Source: Rhodospirillales bacterium | GTDB lineage: Bacteria; Pseudomonadota; Gammaproteobacteria; Steroidobacterales; Rariloculaceae | Direction: 5' to 3' | Length of the DNA stretch: 12,697 bases | NCBI GenBank assembly: GCA_024640665.1 | Contig: JAHEEO010000074.1 | Location: 1-12,697 of the forward strand | Part shown: piece after piece, positions 7,414 to 12,697 of the stretch | How the letters are laid out: every line of letters begins with the position of its first letter | How positions within the stretch are numbered: the stretch's first letter is position 1 | Made by a program: the position numbers and the translations under genes | The notes under the pieces: model-generated | What the model saw: only the letters and a program-made list of their open reading frames with translations | Databases searched by the model: none | Told to the model about the DNA's origin: nothing

Positions 7414-9519
7414 CTAGTCGGGCAGCGCAAATACCCAGACTGTCGCGCCGCGGTTTGCGGGGCTGCGCAACTCAGGTACGAGCGGCGCGAAGCTGCGAGG
7501 GTGAAACCCGCCTTCGCCAACGACGATGGCCACGTATTGTTTGCCATCGACTGCGTAACTGATCGGGCTCGAGCTGGAGACGTCATTGAGCCGCGTTTCC
7601 CAGCGCATACGGCCGTTACGCGCATCGTAAGCGCGGAAATATCGGTCAAATGACGCAGCGAATACCAGCTCGCCAGCCGTTGCCAGCACGCCAGACGTCT
7701 GCGGTGCGCGCTGGCGAGTTGTCCATACCGTCTCGAGCGTATCGAGATTGATGGCCTGCAGCCGACCGTAATTTCCGTCGCTGTCCGGCCTTGGCCGGAT
7801 TCCCCAGTTCACGCCCGATGACAAACCACCAGTGCCACCGCCGGGCACTGGAAACATATCCATGCAGGCTTCGTTGAGTGGCACCACAACTACGCGCCGC
7901 GATTCGATGTAGGCAGCGGGCAGAAAGTTTTTTGCACCGGCGCCGTGAGGACAGATCAGCTGCACGCTGCCGTCCGGGTAACGACTGCGGTCCACGCGTT
8001 TCTCGCCAGTGCGCGTATCGATCTCGGTTACAATGTTATTCAGGCCTAAATCGAGCGCATACAGAAACTCTCCGGTTTGTGCATCGATTGCTTCATAGAT
8101 TCCAATCTTGCCAGCGGTTAGCACAACGCGCCGCGCGACGCCGTCGATCGTTTGATCGAGAATTTGGCGCTCAAAAGCCCAGTCGAGATCCCACTGGTCA
8201 TTAGGAAAATGCTGAAAGTGCCAGACGAGCTCACCGGTTTCGGGGTCGATGGCCAACGTCGAGTTGGTGTAGAGGGCATCGTTGGTGACGCCCGGCGAGT
8301 TGTTCGGCTCGAGCAGCGGTCCGGTATCGTAGGTATTGCCGGTGCCAAAATAGGCGAGTCCCGTTTCCGGATCGTAGCTGCCCGGAGTCCAGACGGAGGC
8401 GCCACTACGCTCGTCAAATGGGATGCCGTTCCAGCTCTCGCCGCCAGGCTCACCCGGTCGCGCGATCGTGCCGAGCCGCCAGGCGACTTCGCCGGTCGCT
8501 GCATCGAGTCCGACGATCTGCGGCCCGCCGGGTTTTGCACCGACACCTGTACCTGTTGTGCCAACCATGACCTTGCCGCGCGCAATGAGCGGCCCGCCGT
8601 TGAGACCTTCTCGCATGCGGAAGTCGCCGACGCGCGTATCCCAGGCAGGCTTGCCCGTTGCTACATCGAGCGCCACGACGTGCACGTCGGACGTACCGAG
8701 ATACAGTAGCTCGCCATGCAGTGCAAGGCCGCGCTTGTGAAATGGCGAGGCACCCGGCTCGAGCGCATGGTTGTACTGCCACAGCAGGTCGCCTGTCTTG
8801 GCATCGAGCGCTTGCACAACGTCGCCATAGGATTGCACAAAGAGCGTTCCGTCACGAACCAGTGGCACACCCTCGGCGGAGCCTGCCGGTAGAGTCCAGC
8901 TCCATGCAAGCCTCAGATCCTCGACGTTGCGCGTGTCGATGTCTTTCAGCGGGCTGAAACCGTGCGCGTCGTAGCTGCGCCGCCAGCCGAGCCAGTCGCC
9001 AGAGGGCGGGCTTTCGATCGCTGTGTCGGCCACCGCAGTAAAGTCGTTCAAAGGCGTCGGTCGGTCGATACTTAATCTTTCGGTATAGGGCGAGTACGCC
9101 ATAAAGGAGAAGCCTCCAGCCGGCACCTGCATTGCGGCGAGTGCGCGCGGGTCAGCTGGCAAGGGGGTCTCTCCGGCGACGATATCGTTTTGCTGAAGAA
9201 TGAACGCGACGAGTGCCGCGTAAGTGTCAATTGGCAACGAGCCGGGGTTGGCAGTCGGCATCGTTGTGCGGGTGACGTCGAACAGTGCCTGTACCGATTG
9301 ACCGCCATACTTGCGCATGAACGCGTCGCCCTTGAGCGGTGCGCCGAGCGGGCCGTCGTTGAGATTGGGCCCGTGGCAAACCACACAAGTTTCGCTGAAA
9401 ACAGTACGGCCCGTCTCGGCCTGCGCGGCGGTAAATGACAGAGCCACTTCCTGACCTGTCGCAAGCGCGCCGGTGAGCGCCGCGAGTGCAAACACTAAAA
9501 ACTGCAGACGCTTGGACAT
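7414..9519 (-). CDS. Cytochrome c-PQQ dehydrogenase fusion (N-terminal heme), second copy
   Basis: A 701-residue quinohemoprotein. A signal peptide (about 1-22, ending LATGQ) is followed by cytochrome c with CVVCH at 45-49 and probable distal M87 (TTMPTANPGS). The PQQ propeller runs from DWLGWRRSYDAHGFSPL (175-191) to WVFALPD at the end. W377 (ASVWTPGSYDP) is the likely PQQ-stacking Trp, N395 (GTGNT) keeps a probable metal ligand, and D444/D446 (QWDLD) are the catalytic and second Asp. No vicinal Cys pair is present, and the usual metal Glu is not obvious in GTTGTGVGAKPGG (320-332). C523 and C552 (LICPHGAGAKN and EACMD) match C518 and C547 of the rightward paralogue. The ATG at 9519 has AGGGGG just upstream; an in-frame ATG at 9567 would precede the signal peptide by 16 residues and is less likely. 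It is the last gene of the leftward block and should oxidise an alcohol-like substrate in the periplasm. Confidence 0.88.
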   Translation of the reverse strand: MSKRLQFLVFALAALTGALATGQEVALSFTAAQAETGRTVFSETCVVCHGPNLNDGPLGAPLKGDAFMRKYGGQSVQALFDVTRTTMPTANPGSLPIDTYAALVAFILQQNDIVAGETPLPADPRALAAMQVPAGGFSFMAYSPYTERLSIDRPTPLNDFTAVADTAIESPPSGDWLGWRRSYDAHGFSPLKDIDTRNVEDLRLAWSWTLPAGSAEGVPLVRDGTLFVQSYGDVVQALDAKTGDLLWQYNHALEPGASPFHKRGLALHGELLYLGTSDVHVVALDVATGKPAWDTRVGDFRMREGLNGGPLIARGKVMVGTTGTGVGAKPGGPQIVGLDAATGEVAWRLGTIARPGEPGGESWNGIPFDERSGASVWTPGSYDPETGLAYFGTGNTYDTGPLLEPNNSPGVTNDALYTNSTLAIDPETGELVWHFQHFPNDQWDLDWAFERQILDQTIDGVARRVVLTAGKIGIYEAIDAQTGEFLYALDLGLNNIVTEIDTRTGEKRVDRSRYPDGSVQLICPHGAGAKNFLPAAYIESRRVVVVPLNEACMDMFPVPGGGTGGLSSGVNWGIRPRPDSDGNYGRLQAINLDTLETVWTTRQRAPQTSGVLATAGELVFAASFDRYFRAYDARNGRMRWETRLNDVSSSSPISYAVDGKQYVAIVVGEGGFHPRSFAPLVPELRSPANRGATVWVFALPD

Positions 9520-9541
9520 GAAGCCCCCTAATAATCGTTCG

Positions 9542-9565
9542 GCGGCCTCAGGCAGCCTCAGCCGC
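9542..9565 (-). other. Intercistronic hairpin upstream of the leftward fusion gene
   Basis: In the 52-bp gap before the fusion gene, arms GCGGC and GCCGC (9561-9565 and 9542-9546) flank an inner AGG/CCT pairing, giving a GC-rich stem with an internal loop. No U-tract follows. It occupies the same relative place as the hairpin before the diheme cytochrome gene in the other operon, which suggests, without proving, an mRNA processing or stability role. Confidence 0.3.
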
Positions 9566-9571
9566 AATTAC

Positions 9572-10555
9572 TTACTGCTGCTCGGCCTCTCTTTCTGCGG
9601 CACGCTCGCCTGACAATATGTTTGCCATGCCATAGTTGCCCTCCGTGCACGCATACTCGAAAAGCAAAGCATCCATTGCGGTGAGCGGGTACACGCCACT
9701 CCACGGCTCCGCCCAAGTATCGGAATCGACGACTGTGAACGCGTATTCGACAGTGTCTTCATCGACACGTGTGAAGCGCTCGGTCACGTGCAGGTTTTCG
9801 GTTGCGTTGCGCCACCGGGTGTCGGGATGGAAGCCTCGCGTTTCGACTACCAAGGTTTCGCCTTCCCATCGGCCCACCGAAGTGCCGTTCCATTGCGGCA
9901 GCGTTTCGCTTGGCAGTTCACGGCCATCCGTCGGAATGATTCTCGGATCGCCCATTTCGCCTTGAATGACAACATAGCCGGGGCTCTGGAATATCTGCAG
10001 ATTACTGTTGTAGCCGCGCGGCAGAATCGGCGCGAGCGTGCTCGGCCATACAATACAGCGTTCGGTGAGAGACCGATTCTCCGGCCCGTCGTATTCGTGG
10101 CCTCTGCGAGCCGCTGCGTATGCGTCACGGCGTGCCACTGCGGCGGGTAAGAGCGGCGGAATTCGACCGTTCTCCGGCATGATTACGATTGACGTACGTA
10201 AGTTTGGTGACGATACGCCCTCATTTTCGCTCAACGCGAACGTGCCCATGTCGTAGTGAACGTCTGCTTGTGTTCCGGGCGTTGTCTCGTCGTCCTCGTC
10301 TGCTGCCTCGAGCTTGCGTTGCGCAAACTCCGCGAATTCGTCAGCTGTGAGGAATTCCTTGTTGCCGAGTTCGGGCGGTCGCTCCAGTGGTGCGGTCGTA
10401 AACTCGGCATACACGCCCGCAAGATCGGGCTCGCCCCAGGCCGTTTTCGGATGGCTCTGCGCTGCTGCCGTGTGCACGGGCGTTATTAATGGAATGGCTA
10501 GTGTCACGACGCCGGTAAAAAAACCGGCAGTCATTGAATTTGCTTTTTGTTTCAT
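9572..10555 (-). CDS. Secreted protein of the 'G-x-PDL-x-G' family, function unknown
   Basis: A 327-residue exported protein of a family that I recognise as recurrent in Acidobacteriota and some proteobacteria but that has no established function. The signal peptide ends near residue 32 (TAAAQ). Family marks are AWGEPDLAGVYAEF (39-52), PLERPPEL (56-63), TSIVIMPENGRIPPLLP (121-137), RCIVWP (166-171), DPRIIPTDGRELP (203-215), GRWEGETLVVETRGF (228-242), LHVTERFTRVDED (255-267) and FEYACTEGNYGM (299-310). Relatives as I recall them usually read CHEGN, so Thr304 in place of His may be notable. The start overlaps the upstream stop by ATGA, and GGAGGG precedes it. The protein probably forms a beta-rich periplasmic fold. 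Its placement before a cytochrome-quinoprotein fusion suggests a role in the same oxidation process (inference). Confidence 0.8.
   Translation of the reverse strand: MKQKANSMTAGFFTGVVTLAIPLITPVHTAAAQSHPKTAWGEPDLAGVYAEFTTAPLERPPELGNKEFLTADEFAEFAQRKLEAADEDDETTPGTQADVHYDMGTFALSENEGVSSPNLRTSIVIMPENGRIPPLLPAAVARRDAYAAARRGHEYDGPENRSLTERCIVWPSTLAPILPRGYNSNLQIFQSPGYVVIQGEMGDPRIIPTDGRELPSETLPQWNGTSVGRWEGETLVVETRGFHPDTRWRNATENLHVTERFTRVDEDTVEYAFTVVDSDTWAEPWSGVYPLTAMDALLFEYACTEGNYGMANILSGERAAEREAEQQ
10511..10528 (-). other. Hairpin inside the signal-peptide codons of the 327-residue protein
   Basis: Perfect 6-bp arms GCCGGT (10511-10516) and ACCGGC (10523-10528) surround a 6-nt A/T loop. They lie about 28-45 nt inside the coding region, over codons 10-15. 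Such a structure near a start codon could slow translation or serve as a transcription pause. It may equally result from Gly/Thr codons in GC-rich DNA. Confidence 0.25.
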
Positions 10556-11367
10556 TGTCTCGATGCTCCCTCCGGCGCTGTCGTGCCCGGTTTACGCAAG
10601 TGTCCGTAGATCCTCTCTTCCGCGTATGGCTCGCATTTGAATTCCAGCAACTGGAAGTTCTCATCGACAATGCGATAGAGCGGCATTTGAATCGTCCACG
10701 GCCGCGAAAACACCGTGGGGTCGTCGATTGTGGCGGTGTACTGCAAGTGGTTCGGACCGATTGGCGTGTAGCGCTCTTCGATGCGGGCGTTGGCGCTGGC
10801 GTAGTTGCCCGCGCGATCCAGCCAGGTTTGGCCGTTGAGCCCAGAGACCTCGACGACAAAAGTATCGCCGTCCCAGTGCGCGTTTGACCAACCCATCCAG
10901 CTGTCGAGTGGCGCCTCATCCTCGCCATTCACGAAAATCCGTCTGAACCCGGTGGCGAACTGGTACGCGATCACCACGTCCTGCGCATTCTGGAAGATCT
11001 GAAACGGATAGGGCATGTAAGTCGAGCGCGGTACACCACCCATGTAGCAGTTGCCTTCCGGGTCGTCCGTCAGGCGGTTTGCGAAGCGTTGCTCCCGCTC
11101 GGCGAGCGCTGCCGGCAGGTAAGGGATCGTTCCGTCGGCGACCACGCCTTGACCCGGTGGAACCGCAAACTGGGCACCAAGCTCCAAGACGACAGGATAA
11201 TCCGAGACGTGGGGTTCGAGGTTCCAGTGCGCCGTGTTGACTGCCTGCCAGACCCCGCTTAAATCCGGGTGTCCGTCTGCAGCGCGCGGAAACTCGGTCA
11301 AAACGCCATCGGCATGGGCCGTCATGGCGGTGAATAATGCAAGCGCAGCGGCGACTAACCGGCTCAT
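10552..11367 (-). CDS. Secreted protein of the 'G-x-PDL-x-G' family, second member
   Basis: A 271-residue exported protein, distantly related to both neighbouring members of the same family. A signal peptide (1-19) ends at TAHA. Shared marks are DGHPDLSGVWQAVN (31-44), YMPYPFQIFQ (117-126), FRRIFVNGE (141-149, in place of the D-G-R-x-L-P stretch), NAHWDGDTFVVEVSGL (162-177), RIEERYTPIG (195-204), TIDDPTVFSRPW (213-224) and LEFKCEPYAEERIYG (241-255). It is shorter than the 327-residue member, mainly through loss of the PLERP region. It overlaps both its upstream neighbour (ATGA at 11364-11367) and its downstream neighbour (ATGA at 10552-10555), so the three genes are almost certainly co-translated. 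No strong ribosome site precedes its ATG, which fits translational coupling. The biochemical role is unknown. Confidence 0.78.
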   Translation of the reverse strand: MSRLVAAALALFTAMTAHADGVLTEFPRAADGHPDLSGVWQAVNTAHWNLEPHVSDYPVVLELGAQFAVPPGQGVVADGTIPYLPAALAEREQRFANRLTDDPEGNCYMGGVPRSTYMPYPFQIFQNAQDVVIAYQFATGFRRIFVNGEDEAPLDSWMGWSNAHWDGDTFVVEVSGLNGQTWLDRAGNYASANARIEERYTPIGPNHLQYTATIDDPTVFSRPWTIQMPLYRIVDENFQLLEFKCEPYAEERIYGHLRKPGTTAPEGASRQ

Positions 11368-11774
11368 GGTGACTCGCCGCTTTGGCCAGGGGCTTGTGTC
11401 CCTTGGAAAAACAGCTCGCGGCCGTCGGCAAATGCCAGATCTCGGCCGACGGCTCGGTGTGAACCGTCGCGTGCCTGATAGCCTCTAATGACGAGCTCGG
11501 ACCCGACCGGAATCGATTGTTTGGTGACGCCGCGGCGCACGAGCGCATTCGGGCTGCCGCCTTCGATCATCCAGACGACCGGTTCGCCATCGTCGCCGAT
11601 GACTTCGACATGAATCCAAGAGTGCGGATTGATCAGCTCGACCTTGGTGACCTTGCCTTCTAGCTCGACAGGCCGTTCGACATCGAACTCGGTAGAAAAC
11701 GCGTGGTGCGCGTGAACTGCGGTGGCTGCAAGTATGCCCCCAACCGCATGGAATACCAGCTTGGCAAATCGCAT
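11364..11774 (-). CDS. DUF6152-like small periplasmic protein
   Basis: A 136-residue exported protein. A signal peptide (1-22) ends VHA, so the mature chain would begin HHAFSTEFD (23-31). The pattern matches the family I know as DUF6152: HH-x-F near the N-terminus, then PVELEGKVTKVELINPHSWIHV (35-56), W68-M-I-E, a SPNALVRRGV stretch (74-83), a G-x-x-L-V-I-R-G turn (91-98) and ADGRELFF (116-123). The fold is probably a small beta barrel; the function is unestablished. A good ribosome site (AGGGGA at 11786-11781, 6 nt from the ATG) makes this the likely first gene of a coupled trio with the two proteins downstream. In other bacteria such genes are, to my recollection, also found beside the 'PDL-x-G-W' family, which supports joint function. 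Confidence 0.82.
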   Translation of the reverse strand: MRFAKLVFHAVGGILAATAVHAHHAFSTEFDVERPVELEGKVTKVELINPHSWIHVEVIGDDGEPVVWMIEGGSPNALVRRGVTKQSIPVGSELVIRGYQARDGSHRAVGRDLAFADGRELFFQGTQAPGQSGESP

Positions 11775-11827
11775 TGCAGTTCCCCTTTTGTCAACATTGT
11801 TCAGCCTGGCAATGCCGAATGGTCGGT

Positions 11828-11843
11828 CCGCAACTGCTTGCGG
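11828..11843. repeat. Perfect 16-bp inverted repeat upstream of the DUF6152-like gene
   Basis: CCGCAA-CTGC-TTGCGG has perfect 6-bp arms around a 4-bp centre, in the 143-bp gap between the partial gene and the DUF6152-like gene, about 54 bp upstream of the latter's start. It could be an operator for a dimeric regulator or an RNA hairpin in the leader. No T-tract follows on the minus strand, so it is not a standard terminator. Confidence 0.4.
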
Positions 11844-11877
11844 CCTGATCGCACGCGCTTGGCTGAGCTTGGCTTCG

Positions 11878-11883
11878 ATTGTA
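11878..11883 (-). promoter_or_regulatory. Candidate -10 box for the DUF6152-led operon
   Basis: On the minus strand TACAAT (5 of 6 to TATAAT) lies in the gap before the DUF6152-like gene, about 104 bp from its ATG. No good -35 box is found 16-18 bp upstream, so an activator would be needed if this is a real promoter. The inverted repeat at 11828-11843 would then lie in the transcribed leader. Confidence 0.2.
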
Positions 11884-11917
11884 ACGAGTTATTGACGGAG
11901 CCGCCTAGCGGTGTATC

Positions 11918-12697
11918 TCAGGGTTGTTGCTGCAGCTCCTGCCGACGCAGTTCTTCGAGTTCTTCGAGTTCTTTATTGTTGGTGCAGTAGAACTCGTATA
12001 CCTCCCCGTCCCCAAGCGTCCAGCGACGCGGCGCGGATTTCCAGGGTTTCTGCAGGACCTCCGGGTCTTCAACCGTGATCTCGACAATAAGGTAGTTCAT
12101 CGATGGGCGACTATAGCGCTCGATGACGCGCAGCTGGTCGCTGTGGAACCAGCCGTTGGGCAGAATGTAGGTGCGGTCATCAAAGCCGACTGACTCGACC
12201 ACCAGCGTATCGTCGTCCCAATGTGCCGCGCTGTTGCCGTGGAAAAGGGGCTCTGGATACTCTGGCAACGGCCGGCCATCAAGATGGATGACGCGCCAGT
12301 TATTCAGTACTTCGTAAAGCTGGGCGAGCAGGTTTGGCTTGTGGATCATCAATGTCGAATAAGGGTTCTGCAGCCATATGGCAGGTACGCCGCGGGGCAT
12401 GCAATTGACGGAGGACTTGGACAATTCAAGTTCGGTGGGCGTCATTGCCTCGATTTTTTCGAGTGCCCAGGGCTGAAACAGCGGCGGTTCCTCAGGCGTG
12501 CGCTGCCGGTCGAACGTTCCAATTGCCGCTGGGTCAACACCGAAGCGACCGCTGACACCCTGGCCGGCGCCGTTAGGCAGCCAGTGGCCGGTCAGGTCAG
12601 GCCGGCCGTTGGCAAGCCGGGGTGGCGGGCCGCCCGGCGGCAACAGGCCGATGGCATATTCACTCTCAGGCGTGGGTCCTGTCTGTGCGCCATCAGC
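11918..12697 (-). CDS. Secreted protein of the 'G-x-PDL-x-G' family, 5' end outside window
   Basis: The reading frame is open to the window edge; 259 residues are visible and the true start and signal peptide lie beyond. The first visible residues (ADGAQTGPTPE) look like the start of a mature exported chain. Family marks, numbered from the first visible residue, are NGRPDLTGHWLPNG (30-43), VNCMPRGVP (97-105), NPYSTLMIHKPNLLAQLYE (111-129), WRVIHLDGRPLPEYPEP (134-150), GNSAAHWDDDTLVVESVGF (154-172), HSDQLRVIERYSRP (185-198) and EDPEVLQKPW (210-219). The C-terminus is unusual: after YEFYC comes KELEELEELRRQEL, charged and coiled-coil-like, encoded by a 9-bp repeat. An in-frame TTG at 12643 is not needed as a start. 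A 143-bp gap separates it from the DUF6152-like gene. The function is unknown. Confidence 0.75.
   Translation of the reverse strand, partial: ADGAQTGPTPESEYAIGLLPPGGPPPRLANGRPDLTGHWLPNGAGQGVSGRFGVDPAAIGTFDRQRTPEEPPLFQPWALEKIEAMTPTELELSKSSVNCMPRGVPAIWLQNPYSTLMIHKPNLLAQLYEVLNNWRVIHLDGRPLPEYPEPLFHGNSAAHWDDDTLVVESVGFDDRTYILPNGWFHSDQLRVIERYSRPSMNYLIVEITVEDPEVLQKPWKSAPRRWTLGDGEVYEFYCTNNKELEELEELRRQELQQQP
11950..11973. repeat. 9-bp tandem repeat (GTTCTTCGA, 2.7 copies)
   Basis: GTTCTTCGA occurs twice in full and once in part, without mismatch, inside the 3' end of the partial 'PDL-x-G-W' gene. On the minus strand it encodes the E-L-E-E-L-E-E-L stretch. The repeat keeps frame, so copy-number change would only lengthen or shorten the acidic tail by three residues. 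Confidence 0.6.

Noticed and set aside
11789..11794. Perfect TTGACA on the minus strand
   Set aside because: It lies about 15 nt before the DUF6152-like start codon, so any -10 box would fall inside the gene and transcription would begin past the start.
12643..12643. TTG as the start codon of the gene at the right edge
   Set aside because: The frame stays open to the window edge, no ribosome site is seen, and the family is exported, so a signal peptide must lie further upstream.

Overview
The window is a dense locus of exported redox proteins from a Gram-negative bacterium with moderately high GC. Gammaproteobacteria or Acidobacteriota fit best, because quinoprotein, c-type cytochrome and DUF6152-like gene sets are common there. 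Taxonomy cannot be settled from this stretch. Every complete gene starts with a recognisable Sec-type signal peptide, so the gene products should act in the periplasm. No RNA gene, transposase, phage gene or CRISPR array is visible.

There are two convergent gene blocks. The rightward block (302-7351) has five tightly packed genes: a glucose-dehydrogenase-like PQQ protein, a diheme cytochrome c, an alcohol-dehydrogenase-type PQQ protein with a vicinal Cys-Cys pair, a small CHRD-domain protein on a GTG start, and a fusion of an N-terminal cytochrome c with a PQQ propeller. Spacing is 50 bp, then a 4-nt ATGA overlap, then 4 bp, then about 25 bp, so this is probably one operon. Its leader (1-301) holds a weak sigma70-like promoter candidate.

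The leftward block (12697-7414) reads toward it. It begins with a secreted protein of the 'PDL-G-W' family whose 5' end lies beyond the window. After a 143-bp gap with a perfect inverted repeat come a DUF6152-like small protein, two more 'PDL-G-W' proteins (all three joined by ATGA overlaps), and a second cytochrome c-PQQ fusion. The two fusions are paralogues lying tail to tail with 62 bp between them.

Inferred joint role: a periplasmic oxidation module. Four quinoproteins would oxidise alcohol, sugar or polyol-like substrates and pass electrons through fused or free c-type hemes to the respiratory chain. All four carry an Asp-x-Asp at the catalytic position. In the alcohol dehydrogenase class this pattern marks lanthanide (XoxF/PedH-type) enzymes, while in the glucose dehydrogenase class it is ordinary. 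The 'PDL-G-W' and DUF6152 proteins have no known function; their coupling to a cytochrome-quinoprotein fusion is the most novel aspect. The substrate is not deducible. No PQQ biosynthesis gene, transporter or regulator is in the window.
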